Positions 53,816 through 62,352 of a stretch of DNA of 64,000 nucleotides are shown piece by piece. The notes beneath the pieces were generated by a model. It worked only from the letters and a program-made list of their open reading frames with translations, did not search any database and was not told where the DNA came from. The stretch is taken from positions 1-64,000 of the forward strand of contig NZ_JAFBID010000005.1 of assembly GCF_016811235.1 (NCBI RefSeq). The letters run 5' to 3'. The DNA comes from Microvirga arabica (GTDB lineage Bacteria > Pseudomonadota > Alphaproteobacteria > Rhizobiales > Beijerinckiaceae). The first letter of the stretch is position 1, and every line of letters starts with the position of its first letter. A program made the translations under genes and the position numbers.

Positions 53816-55087
53816 ATGTTGATCCAAGAGCGTCATGCTTCCGTCTCGCCCGCCCGCTGGCTGCCTGGGGCCGCCCACAGGTTCATGTTCGCGACCGGCA
53901 TCGAGAACAGCTACCCGACAATCCTCGGGCGCGATGGCGCCACGCAACGCGTCGACGAGATGGAGAAGACAAGCCATTACGGGCGCTGGCGGGAAGACTT
54001 CGCCCTGGTGCGAGACCTCGGCCTGGAGTACCTGCGTTGGGGACCACCCTATTACCGGGTCCATAAGGGGCCGGACCGCTACGACTGGTCCTATGCCGAC
54101 GCGGCGCTCGCCGAGCTCCGGCGGCTCGGCATCGTGCCCATCGTCGACCTTTGTCATTTTGGCGTGCCGGACTGGATCGGGGACTTCCAGAACCCGGACT
54201 GGCCGGAGCTCTTTGCGGCCTACGCCGGGGCCTTCGCGGCCCGCTACCCGTGGGTTCGGTTCTACACGCCCGTGAACGAGATCTTCATCACGGCGACCTT
54301 TTCCGGCCAGATCGGCTGGTGGAACGAGCGCCTCGCCTCGGACCGCGGCTTTGTCACGGCGCTCAAGCACCTGGTGCGGGCCAACCTCCTGGCGGAGGAG
54401 GAAATCCTGCGCGCCCGGGGGGCACAGGGCACGTACTTCGTCCAGAGCGAGTCGACGGAATACTTCCATGCCGAGAAGCCGGTGGCGGAGGAGCGCGCCG
54501 ACTTCCACAACCAGAAGCGCTTCCTGTCCCTCGACCTGTGCTACGGCGTCGACGTGCGTGCCTGCATGTACGAGTACCTCCAGGACAACGGGATGACGCG
54601 GGGCGAGTACCACTGGTTCATGCGTGCGGGACGGGCGGTGAAGCCGTTCTGCATCATGGGCAACGACTACTACGTCACGAACGAGCACCTGGTGCCGGCG
54701 CAGGATGGGCCGATCACCGCATCCGGCGAGATCTTTGGCTACTACATCATCACCAAGCAGTATTATGACCGCTACCGCTTGCCGGTGATGCACACCGAAA
54801 CGAACCTGGCGGACGCGGAGCGCGCGCCAGGCTGGCTGATGAAGGAGTGGGCTAACATGGTTCGCCTGCGCCAGGACGGGGTGCCGATCATAGGCTTCAC
54901 CTGGTACAGCCTGATCGATCAGGTCGACTGGGATACGGCGCTGCGCGAGGACAACGGACGCGTGAACCCGCTCGGGCTTTTCGACCTCGACCGCAGGATC
55001 AGGCCTGTGGGAGAGGCCTACCGGCAGCTCGTGGCGGATTGGCGCGAGATCCTGCCTGCGGAGAGCCTCTGCCTGGGGATCGGTTGA
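53816..55087 (+). CDS. Glycoside hydrolase family 1-like protein
   Basis: A 423-residue (beta/alpha)8 protein. YTPVNEIF has the acid/base glutamate (about residue 155) and VMHTETN the nucleophile glutamate (about 326), both a little different from the usual TxNEP and TENG. WYSLIDQVDWDTAL corresponds to the family's aglycone/sugar-binding segment. It has no signal peptide and is slightly short for the family. It follows the fusion gene on the same strand after 189 bases, with GGAGGACC before the ATG. Its sugar substrate is unknown. Confidence 0.85.
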   Translation: MLIQERHASVSPARWLPGAAHRFMFATGIENSYPTILGRDGATQRVDEMEKTSHYGRWREDFALVRDLGLEYLRWGPPYYRVHKGPDRYDWSYADAALAELRRLGIVPIVDLCHFGVPDWIGDFQNPDWPELFAAYAGAFAARYPWVRFYTPVNEIFITATFSGQIGWWNERLASDRGFVTALKHLVRANLLAEEEILRARGAQGTYFVQSESTEYFHAEKPVAEERADFHNQKRFLSLDLCYGVDVRACMYEYLQDNGMTRGEYHWFMRAGRAVKPFCIMGNDYYVTNEHLVPAQDGPITASGEIFGYYIITKQYYDRYRLPVMHTETNLADAERAPGWLMKEWANMVRLRQDGVPIIGFTWYSLIDQVDWDTALREDNGRVNPLGLFDLDRRIRPVGEAYRQLVADWREILPAESLCLGIG

Positions 55088-55561
55088 GACGGATAAGTCC
55101 GAGTGGCGGTGCCTGAGGGCTCCTCCGGCAAACGCTTCACGGCAGACTTCTTCACCTTGCATCTCCTGAAGGCGTGATCGACTGGCCTCGCACTGCCTTG
55201 CTCAATCGGAACCGACAGACTGCTTCCACAACCAAGTGGCTGCGACCCAAGGATGTGGCGCCCATCCGGCATCGGGGGCCAGCAAGCCAGGACGTCCTCG
55301 CTCGCCCCTCACAGGAACGTGCAACGAATGAGCCGACAACCGGCTGCGACTTGCTCCCACGTGACGGATCGGCAAAGGAGCATGAAAGAAGAGGATCCTC
55401 ACGCCGCGACGTCTTAAACCACCACCCAGCGATGAACGAGCCGTCGCATGTTGAACCCGTACGGTTGGGGCTGAAGCCCGATGTCGCGGACTGCCTCGTC
55501 CGGGATCCGCGTCGCGATCACCGGATGGGCTGGAATGCCTGATACTTCGTCCGCAGGGTCT
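55088..55561. other. Gap without a supported gene
   Basis: This separates the glycosidase gene from the motif at 55562. Short frames on both strands show no family signature. A minus-strand stretch at 55414-55520 reads DEAVRDIGL, faintly like DUF1127, but without a start or ribosome site. Confidence 0.5.
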
Positions 55562-55588
55562 TGTAACCGAAGTGCTCGGCCCGCCGAA
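55562..55588 (+). promoter_or_regulatory. ECF-sigma motif before the 55644 gene
   Basis: TGTAACC (55562-55568), 16 bases, CGAA (55585-55588), 55 bases before the ATG at 55644. It is the most distant copy from the sigma gene in this window. Confidence 0.85.
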
Positions 55589-55643
55589 CTTGAGTTCAGA
55601 AGCGCAAAGCTTGCGCTCACATCAAGATCGGAGCCTCGTTATC

Positions 55644-55907
55644 ATGAAACGCCTTTCCCTCGCGGTCGCCGTTGCGGCGATCATCTCAGGTGCTGCCCAG
55701 GCCCAACCCGCCGCAGCCGGCTACGGAGTCTCCGGACAAGACTACCCGGGCATCCAACGACCGCATCGTCGTCTCACCGCACAGTTCCCTGAGGGGAGCT
55801 TTCCCCCGGGACATCAGCCGACCCCGCTGCAAGAGACGTTGGCCCGGAACGGAGCCGCGGCGGTCGACGCTACGCTCTACACCAGTTGGCTCAAGCGCAA
55901 CAGATAA
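55644..55907 (+). CDS. Small exported protein, 87 aa
   Basis: The ATG at 55644 gives a signal peptide (MKRLSLAVAVAAIISGAAQA) and a 67-residue mature part rich in Gly, Pro and Gln without cysteine or methionine clusters. A GGAG ribosome site and the sigma motif upstream support it as a real, regulated gene. No family is recognised. Confidence 0.7.
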   Translation: MKRLSLAVAVAAIISGAAQAQPAAAGYGVSGQDYPGIQRPHRRLTAQFPEGSFPPGHQPTPLQETLARNGAAAVDATLYTSWLKRNR

Positions 55908-56468
55908 CGGGCCTATATGCAAAACTAAGGTAGCTGACCGTAGGGCAACCCATCCTGCGGTCTGGAACGCCTCAGGATCGCATCGCATATCACCAAGGGT
56001 TAGCTGCCAAGCTGCGCCGTTCTTGTGAGCGGTGGTGGCATCCCTGGCGCGCTTGTGCGCCCGACGCGCAGCGGTTCACAGGAATTCTTCCTCCATTTCG
56101 TCGGCTGTGGCCCGGGGTGCTTGGTGCGCCTCTTCTCGGGCGCCGTGCTTTCACCGAATGCGGGAACACAAAGCCGGTGGGTGGCAGGCCGTTGGCTACC
56201 CGATTGCATGTCGCATTCGGTTTGGCTGATCCGGTATGGTTTGTCGCAGGACGGGTCCGAGATTCTCCATTAAAGCATGTTGACCTTACCACCGTAGGAA
56301 GGCTTAGGGCTTCTTCAACAAAGAAGAGCAGACGAGGCTATGCTCACCTGTTCGACCCCATCGCGCTCGGGATCAACAAATTCGTTGCTCGACGTTGCCT
56401 TGTCGAATCCGAACTTTCGTGACAGATATTCGACTTCGACAAACAGGAGCCTCCTCCTCTTGCGGCTG
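55908..56468. other. Gap without a supported gene
   Basis: Open frames on both strands look random. The composition is less GC-rich than the surroundings near 56380-56440. It probably holds the promoter of the next gene, but no sigma motif is present. Confidence 0.5.
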
Positions 56469-56867
56469 ATGGGCACCATCTTCGTGGCACTGCTTGCACT
56501 CACCATGGCGATCCTCCCGATCTCCATGTTGCAGGCGGCCGCGCCGGCTGTGGCCGGGCATGGGCACACCATGGCGGTCGATGCCGGACACGGGCATGCC
56601 GCCGCTGAGGAGAACCATGAGCATGCGGACATAGTGGCCGCGCATGGAGACACTGCCCTGAGCGGCTCCAGTGAGCATGCTGGAAACTCCGAAGACTGCA
56701 CCGGCACGTTCTGCTGCAGCATGACCGCATGCCATGTGTTCCAGATCAGTGCGCCCCCCAACCTTTATTCCCCGGCTGTGTCGCAGGCTCCCATGGCCAT
56801 GGCCGGAGATGAGCAGGTCGGCGGCATCACCACAGGCGGCCTGGACCGCCCCCCACGAACCGTCTGA
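56469..56867 (+). CDS. His-rich exported protein with Cys pair
   Basis: A 132-residue protein with a hydrophobic start (TIFVALLALTMAILPISMLQ) and a mature part with many His-containing repeats (GHGHTMAVDAGHGHAAAEENHEHAD), then DCTGTFCCSMTACH. The His and Cys/Met mix suggests binding of copper or another metal in the periplasm. A TTG at 56460 with AGGAG upstream is an alternative start. No exact family is recognised; DUF2946 is possible. Confidence 0.65.
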   Translation: MGTIFVALLALTMAILPISMLQAAAPAVAGHGHTMAVDAGHGHAAAEENHEHADIVAAHGDTALSGSSEHAGNSEDCTGTFCCSMTACHVFQISAPPNLYSPAVSQAPMAMAGDEQVGGITTGGLDRPPRTV

Positions 56868-57069
56868 GCCAGGCGCGGGCCATTGGGCCCGCACGAACCG
56901 GCGCGCCCGCTCCTGAGAGCCGGTGGCAGCCGTCCTGACGCTCGAACCGGTCACCCTTCCCAGAACGCGATCAGAATGCCGGGCTCCCGTGAGGGTTGGA
57001 CACGTCGTCCACCGTCACCCAGACCTGCTTGAGAATCGCGCTGTGGAGGTCTGCCCGGAGACGGACCCC

Positions 57070-57327
57070 ATGATAAAAATGATCCCATTGGCCATTCTCG
57101 GCCTCAGCCTGGGAGCCTGCGTGGCTACCCAGCCTCCCTCCTATCTGGCGGCACCCGCCGACCCTTCCGTCGGCACCCGCAGCCCGGGCTACTCCTCCGT
57201 AACGGCGGGCGTGCGCAGTTATGACGTTGTCGAGCCCGGCGACTGGCGCGAGCTCAACCGGCGTGTGGCGCCAGAGGGCGATCCGGAGCGGGGCGACTCC
57301 GACGACGCCGCCCGGCGCGGGCGGTGA
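57070..57327 (+). CDS. Small lipoprotein, 85 aa
   Basis: The ATG at 57070 begins MIKMIPLAILGLSLGACVAT, a lipoprotein signal with Cys17 as the lipid-modified residue. The remainder is short and polar, with SVTAGVRSYDVVEPGDWREL. Similar small lipoproteins often sit just before TolC-type genes of copper clusters. Its end overlaps an ATG of the next frame, and the TolC-like gene begins 75 bases on. Confidence 0.75.
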   Translation: MIKMIPLAILGLSLGACVATQPPSYLAAPADPSVGTRSPGYSSVTAGVRSYDVVEPGDWRELNRRVAPEGDPERGDSDDAARRGR

Positions 57328-57401
57328 CCCATGACTGGAACCAGAAGCACATCCGCCGCCAGGGGCGGCGCGTTCACGCACGCGCTAAGGAAGGCAACAC
57401 A

Positions 57402-58889
57402 ATGAACAAACATGATGGCAAGGGGACATCCGGCCAGCGCCTGAAGCTGCTTGGAGGGGTGGCCGTTGCCCTTCTCCTGGGCGGCTGCGTCTCGTTCTCG
57501 CCCGACGCGGGGCTCTCGGTGGCGCAGAACGTGGCCTACACGGAACTCAATAAGGATGTGGTCAAGGTCACGAACGAGGCCGAAGCGCTTGCCGCCCAGC
57601 AGCGGGCCGAGGAGTTGCTCCGCCGTCCGCTCACGGCGGACAGCGCCGTGCAGATCGCGCTGCTCAAGAACCGCGGGCTCCAGGCGGACTTCAACGAGCT
57701 TGGCGTCTCGGAGGCCGAGTACGTCCAAGCGACGTTGCCTCCGAACCCGACGGTGGCCCTGTCGCGCCTCGGCGGCAGCCTGGAACTGGAGATCGAACGC
57801 CAGATCGTCATCGGACTGTTCGAGCTCGCCACCCTGCCGGCACGTGCGGCCATCGCTCAGCAGCAGTTCCGGGCGGCCCAGTTCCGCACCGCGGAGGCCG
57901 TGCTGCGGCTCGCCGCCGAGACGCGCCGGGAATACTATCGGGCCATCGCGGCCAACCAGCAGGTCGCCTTCACGCAGCAGGCGCTCGCGACCGCCGAGTC
58001 AGCCTCGGAGCTCGCCAAGCAATTGGGCGAGACGGGGTCACTCAACAAGCTGGAGCAGGCCCGCGAGCATGCCTTCTATCAGGAACTCGGGGCCCAGCTC
58101 GCCCGCGCCCGGATCGAGCAGAAGGTCGCCCGCGAGCGCCTGATCCGGCAGCTCGGGCTGTGGGGGCGGGACATCGAATTCCGCCTGCCGAGCTCGTTGC
58201 CGCCGCTGCCGGCCCGCATCGCCTCGGCCAAAGACATCGAGCGCAGAGCCCTGGAGAAACGTGTCGACCTCCAGGCACTGCGCAACGATCTGACCGGCGT
58301 CGCGGGTCAATTCGGGCTGACCAACGCCACGCGTTTCGTGACCGACATCGAGCTCGCCGGCCTCTCCAGCTACGAGCGCGCAAAGTCCATTACTGAGGAG
58401 CACGGCGAGGTTGAGGTCGAGAAGGAGAAGGTGAACCGGCGCGGGCTAGAGATCGAGTTCACCATCCCGATCTTCGACTTCGGAGCCACGGCGACGCGCG
58501 GCGCGCAGGAGACCTACATGGCAGCGGCCAACCGCCTGGCGGAACGGGCTGTCAACGTCCGCTCCGAGGCCCGTGAGGCCTATCTGCGCTACCGCGGCAA
58601 CTACGATCTTGCCCGCCACTACCAGGGCCGTGTCCTGCCGCTGCAGAAGCGGATCCAGGACGAGGCCCTGCTGCAATACAGCGGCATGCTCGTCGACGTG
58701 AGCCAGCTCATCCTCGACGCCCGTGGCCGCATTCTCAGCAACGTCGACGCCATCAACGCCCGCCGCGACTTCTGGATCGCCGACACCGACCTCAAGGCCG
58801 CCCTGATCGGCGGCGGGGTCGGCGGCAGCGAAGGCGGCGGAGAAACCACCACAGCGGCCGCCGGCGGTGGCGCCGGCGCTGCACATTGA
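57402..58889 (+). CDS. TolC-family outer membrane efflux lipoprotein, CusC-like
   Basis: A 495-residue channel with lipobox LLLGGC (Cys29) and the repeated alpha-barrel helices of TolC proteins. The region LVDVSQLILDARGRILSNVDAIN and long Ala/Gln-rich coiled coils fit. The C terminus is Gly/Ala-rich. ATG 57402 follows AAGGAAGG; an ATG at 57324 is less likely. It should complete the CusBA pump, although it is not in that operon. Confidence 0.88.
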   Translation: MNKHDGKGTSGQRLKLLGGVAVALLLGGCVSFSPDAGLSVAQNVAYTELNKDVVKVTNEAEALAAQQRAEELLRRPLTADSAVQIALLKNRGLQADFNELGVSEAEYVQATLPPNPTVALSRLGGSLELEIERQIVIGLFELATLPARAAIAQQQFRAAQFRTAEAVLRLAAETRREYYRAIAANQQVAFTQQALATAESASELAKQLGETGSLNKLEQAREHAFYQELGAQLARARIEQKVARERLIRQLGLWGRDIEFRLPSSLPPLPARIASAKDIERRALEKRVDLQALRNDLTGVAGQFGLTNATRFVTDIELAGLSSYERAKSITEEHGEVEVEKEKVNRRGLEIEFTIPIFDFGATATRGAQETYMAAANRLAERAVNVRSEAREAYLRYRGNYDLARHYQGRVLPLQKRIQDEALLQYSGMLVDVSQLILDARGRILSNVDAINARRDFWIADTDLKAALIGGGVGGSEGGGETTTAAAGGGAGAAH

Positions 58890-58908
58890 AACCCTTGAGG
58901 AGAGATCC

Positions 58909-60324
58909 ATGACCGTATCGCGAAGAGGTTTTCTCGGCGCAGGGGGACTGGCCCTCGCGGGCGCCTCCATGATCAGCGGACGCACACAGGCCGCGAGCCT
59001 GCCTGAGGCGCCCACCATGGCCGAAGCCACCATGCAGCCGCCGCTCTACCCGAAGAGCGGCCCGGACTACCAGCCCGTCGTGACGCTCAACGGCTGGTCC
59101 CTGCCGTGGCGCCAGAACGGCGACTGGAAGGAATTCCATCTCGTCGCCGAGCCCGTCGTGCGCGAACTCGCGCCCGGCATGAAGGCGCACCTGTGGGGCT
59201 ACAACGGCCAGTCCCCGGGACCGACCATCGAGGCGGTGCAGGGCGACAAGGTGCGCATCTTCGTCACCAACAGGCTGCCGGAGAACACGGCGGTGCACTG
59301 GCATGGCCAGCTCCTGCCGAATGGGATGGATGGCGTGGGCGGACTGACCCAGCCGCACATCCCGCCGGGCAAGACGTTCGTTTACGAGTTCGTCCTGCAA
59401 AAGTCCGGCACGTTCATGTACCACCCGCACTCGGACGAGATGGTGCAGATGGCGATGGGCATGATGGGCTTCTTCGTCGTGCATCCGCGCGATCCGGCCG
59501 AGCGCCGCGTCGACCGCGACTTCGTGTTCCTGCTCAACGCGTTCGACATCGAGGCCGGAAGCTACGTGCCGAAGGTCAACACGATGCTCGACTTCAATCT
59601 CTGGTGCTGGAACTCGCGCGTGTTCCCCGGCATCGATCCGCTCGTGGTGCGCCAGGGCGATAAGGTCCGTGTCCGCTTCGGCAACCTGACCATGACCAAC
59701 CATCCGATCCACATGCACGGCTACGACTTCAAAGTCACGGGCACGGACGGCGGCTGGGTGCCGGAGGGAGCGGCGTGGCCGGAGGTCTCCATCGACGTTG
59801 CTGTCGGACAGATGCGCGCGTTCGAGTTCGTCGCGGATGCGCCCGGGGACTGGGCGATCCACTGCCACAAGTCGCACCACACGATGAACGCCATGGGACA
59901 CGACGTGAAGACCTACATCGGCGTGAACATGAACAAGACCGCCCCCGCGATCAAGAAACTCGCGCCGGGCTATATGCCGATGGGCGGAAGCGGCATGGGT
60001 GAGATGGGCTCGATGGAGATGCCGCTGCCCGACAACACGCTGCCGATGATGACGGGCTTCGCCCAGTTCGGCCCGGTCGAGATGGGCGGCATGTTCTCCG
60101 TCGTGAAGGTCCGTCCCGGGCTGGCGCATGACGATTACAAGGATCCGGGTTGGTACAAGCACCCGGAGGGAACGGTCGCGTACGAGTGGAAAGGCGAGCA
60201 GCTCGCCGAGCCCGCCCGCGCGACATCGCCCGACAGCGGCGTCAAGGCGACGGAGTTCCGCGCCATTGATCGGCGCAAGCGTCCGGTTCGCGCGGCGAAC
60301 GCCACCGGCCACGAAAACCACTGA
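58909..60324 (+). CDS. Multicopper oxidase, Met-rich copper oxidase type
   Basis: A 471-residue periplasmic enzyme with a twin-arginine signal (TVSRRGFLGAGGLALAG). Ligand motifs are VHWHGQ, YHPHSDEM, HPIHMHGYDF and IHCHKSHHTMNAMGH. The variant HCHKSHHTMN is typical of the copper oxidases next to TolC and cupredoxin genes, rather than of CueO. A Met-rich stretch (GSGMGEMGSMEM) lies near residue 365. ATG 58909 follows GAGGAG. It is the second such enzyme in the window (the other is at 33477). Confidence 0.92.
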   Translation: MTVSRRGFLGAGGLALAGASMISGRTQAASLPEAPTMAEATMQPPLYPKSGPDYQPVVTLNGWSLPWRQNGDWKEFHLVAEPVVRELAPGMKAHLWGYNGQSPGPTIEAVQGDKVRIFVTNRLPENTAVHWHGQLLPNGMDGVGGLTQPHIPPGKTFVYEFVLQKSGTFMYHPHSDEMVQMAMGMMGFFVVHPRDPAERRVDRDFVFLLNAFDIEAGSYVPKVNTMLDFNLWCWNSRVFPGIDPLVVRQGDKVRVRFGNLTMTNHPIHMHGYDFKVTGTDGGWVPEGAAWPEVSIDVAVGQMRAFEFVADAPGDWAIHCHKSHHTMNAMGHDVKTYIGVNMNKTAPAIKKLAPGYMPMGGSGMGEMGSMEMPLPDNTLPMMTGFAQFGPVEMGGMFSVVKVRPGLAHDDYKDPGWYKHPEGTVAYEWKGEQLAEPARATSPDSGVKATEFRAIDRRKRPVRAANATGHENH

Positions 60325-60357
60325 TCCCAACCAGAACCATTGCCCAAGGAGCAATCA

Positions 60358-60849
60358 ATGACTGTTCGTCTTTCCACTCTCGCCGGCGCGCTTGGCGCGC
60401 TTGCTGTCTCGGCCACCATAGCTCTCGCCGGTCCTGGCGAGGCCGGCCACACGCACAGAACCTTTGCGGCCGGCGAGCCGGGCGATCCAGCCAAGCCCGT
60501 TGCCCGTACCATCGAGGTCACCATGAAGGAGACCGAGGACGCGAAGATGCTGTTCGAGCCCAACAAGGTCGAGATCAAGCGCGGCGAGCAGGTAAAGTTC
60601 GTGCTCAAGAACGCCGGCCAGGTCGAACATGAGTTCATGCTCGACAGTCTTCAGAACAACGCCAAGCACAAGGTCGCGATGCAGCAGAACCCTGACATGG
60701 AGCACGACGATCCGAACGGCAAGCGGCTTTCGCCCAGCGCATCCAACGAGATCGTCTGGCGCTTCACCAAGGCCGGCACCTTCGAGTTCGCCTGCCTGAT
60801 CCCGGGCCACTACGAGTCCGGCATGCACGGCACCGTCGTCGTGAAATGA
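60358..60849 (+). CDS. Periplasmic cupredoxin
   Basis: A 163-residue protein with a signal peptide and a plastocyanin-like domain. The type 1 site is visible as QVEHEFML (His) and FACLIPGHYESGMHG (Cys, His, Met). ATG 60358 follows AAGGAG. It is 33 bases after the oxidase gene and is likely its electron partner or a copper carrier. Confidence 0.9.
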   Translation: MTVRLSTLAGALGALAVSATIALAGPGEAGHTHRTFAAGEPGDPAKPVARTIEVTMKETEDAKMLFEPNKVEIKRGEQVKFVLKNAGQVEHEFMLDSLQNNAKHKVAMQQNPDMEHDDPNGKRLSPSASNEIVWRFTKAGTFEFACLIPGHYESGMHGTVVVK

Positions 60850-60890
60850 CGGCGCAATCTCCTCGCCACCATCCCAAACAGGAGTTCCTT

Positions 60891-61181
60891 ATGAAGCGTA
60901 TCGCCATCAGCCTGATTGCGGCCCTGAGCCTCTCCGGCGCCGCCCTTGGGCAGAGCCTGCCGACAGTCTCCGGCACGGTTGAGAAGGTCGACACCGCCCA
61001 GGGCAAGATCACCATCGACCACGGCCCGATCCCGAACCTCAACATGGATGCCATGTCCATGGTGTTCCGTGCTCAGGATCCGGCCCTGCTCAAGGACGTG
61101 AAGGAAGGCGACAGGGTGCAGTTCACCGCCGACCGCGTGAACGGCCAGATCTCCGTCACGTCGATCAAGAAGGGCAAGTAA
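60891..61181 (+). CDS. Single-domain CusF-like protein
   Basis: A 96-residue exported protein: a signal peptide (MKRIAISLIAALSLSGAALG) and one CusF barrel with ITIDHGPIPNLNMDAMSMVF, giving His and Met ligands; the tryptophan of CusF is replaced by a smaller residue. ATG 60891 with AGGAG upstream is preferred to 60846. Its domain is almost identical at DNA level to the two domains of the next gene. Confidence 0.88.
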   Translation: MKRIAISLIAALSLSGAALGQSLPTVSGTVEKVDTAQGKITIDHGPIPNLNMDAMSMVFRAQDPALLKDVKEGDRVQFTADRVNGQISVTSIKKGK

Positions 61182-62233
61182 AGCCCTCAGCGCCCCGCGG
61201 ACTGTGTTCGAGACCCACAGGTCCGCGGGGCGGTCCTCCCGTTTCAAGAAAGAGACCGCCATGAAACGCCTGACCGTCACCCTCACCGCCATTGGAGCCA
61301 TCCTGGCTACCATCGCCATCGGCCCGGACCGGATTGCGCAGGCCCAGCCCGCCGCGGGGGCGCCGGCTGCCTACGAGCGCGTCCGCCAGGTCATGGACGA
61401 CCGCTTCAAGGACATGAAGCTCGCCGGCGATCCCGACAAGGATTTCGCTGCCCTTCTTATTGCCCACCATGAGGACCTGATCTTCCTCGCCCGCACGCAG
61501 TTGGAGCATGGCGCGGACGAGAAACTCCGCCAGGTGGCGCAGAAGATCATCGACGAGCAGCAGAAGCAGATTTCCGAACTCAAGGAGTGGCAGGTCCGCA
61601 ACCGCCAGGCGGATTACCGCGCCAAGGCGGACCAGCCCCCGCACGGGTCCGGGCCGCTCGACCAGAAGGGCACGCCGGCCCCGCAGGTTCAGGCGGCCGC
61701 CTCCGCGCAATCCGCTGCCCAACCTGCCGCGGCGAACCTGCCCACCGTGTCCGGCACCATCGAGAAAGTCGATACGGGAGCCGGCAAGATCACCATCGAC
61801 CACGGCCCGATCCCGAACCTCAACATGGACGCCATGACCATGGTGTTCCGCGTCCAGGACCCCACCCTGCTCCAGGGCGTGAAGGCCGGTGACAAGGTGC
61901 AGTTCCAGGCGGACCGTGTGAACGGCCAGATCTCGGTCGTGAGGATCGGGACCGGACGGGCGCAGCCGGCACCGGCCCAGGCTGCGGCCCAGGCAGCCGC
62001 CGCGACAAACCTCCCCACGGTGTCCGGCACGGTTGAGAAGGTCGACACCGCCCAGGGCAAGGTCACCATCGACCATGGGCCGATCCCGAATCTGAACATG
62101 GATGCCATGACCATGGTGTTCCGGGCGCAGGACCCGGCGGTGCTCAAGGGCGTGAAGGCGGGGGACAAGGTTCAGTTCCAGGCTGACCGCGTGAACGGCC
62201 AGATCTCCGTCGTCAGCATCCGCAAGGGCAGGT
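60960..62233 (+). repeat. Three near-identical CusF-coding units
   Basis: About 200-bp units at 60960-61178, 61741-61955 and 62014-62232, the first in one gene and the other two in the next. Words such as ACCATCGACCA and GGCCGATCCCGAA recur at fixed spacing. It shows recent tandem duplication or gene conversion. Confidence 0.75.
61192..61231 (+). terminator. Intergenic hairpin after the CusF-like gene
   Basis: GCCCCGCGGAC and its exact complement GTCCGCGGGGC pair, with an inner TGTG/CACA. No T run follows. It may trim or stabilise the transcript between the two cusF-type genes rather than terminate it. Confidence 0.45.
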
Positions 62234-62235
62234 AG
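61261..62235 (+). CDS. DUF305 domain fused to two CusF domains
   Basis: A 324-residue exported protein. After the signal peptide come a DUF305-type helical domain (about residues 35-130; FAALLIAHHEDLIFLARTQL and EQQKQISELKEWQ), a Pro/Ala-rich linker and two CusF barrels (about 160-225 and 255-320), each with HGPIPNLNMDAMTMVF. Both domain types are seen in copper-handling proteins, and here they form one polypeptide. The two barrels are near-duplicates. ATG 61261 is the start; no other in-frame start before the signal peptide has a better ribosome site. Confidence 0.85.
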   Translation: MKRLTVTLTAIGAILATIAIGPDRIAQAQPAAGAPAAYERVRQVMDDRFKDMKLAGDPDKDFAALLIAHHEDLIFLARTQLEHGADEKLRQVAQKIIDEQQKQISELKEWQVRNRQADYRAKADQPPHGSGPLDQKGTPAPQVQAAASAQSAAQPAAANLPTVSGTIEKVDTGAGKITIDHGPIPNLNMDAMTMVFRVQDPTLLQGVKAGDKVQFQADRVNGQISVVRIGTGRAQPAPAQAAAQAAAATNLPTVSGTVEKVDTAQGKVTIDHGPIPNLNMDAMTMVFRAQDPAVLKGVKAGDKVQFQADRVNGQISVVSIRKGR

Positions 62236-62276
62236 CCACGAGACCCCGTCCGGTCCCAACCCCGGCCAGACCGTCG

Positions 62277-62313
62277 CCGGCCGCCGCGCTTTCGGAGTCG
62301 CCGCGGCGGCCGG
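62277..62313 (+). terminator. 12-bp stem hairpin between genes
   Basis: CCGGCCGCCGCG and its exact complement pair around a 13-base loop between the stop at 62235 and the ATG at 62353. No T run follows. Confidence 0.4.
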
Positions 62314-62352
62314 CGGCCGGCGGCATCCAAGAACAACAACAAGGAAACCTCT

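Noticed and set aside
51941-55162. Open frame of 1073 codons on the minus strand
   Set aside because: It is antisense to the epimerase fusion and glycosidase genes, has Arg/His/Pro-rich composition and no motif. Long antisense frames are expected at this GC content.
55414-55520. DUF1127-like stretch DEAVRDIGL on the minus strand
   Set aside because: It is too short, lacks the usual Arg-rich flank and a start, and overlaps nothing that supports it.
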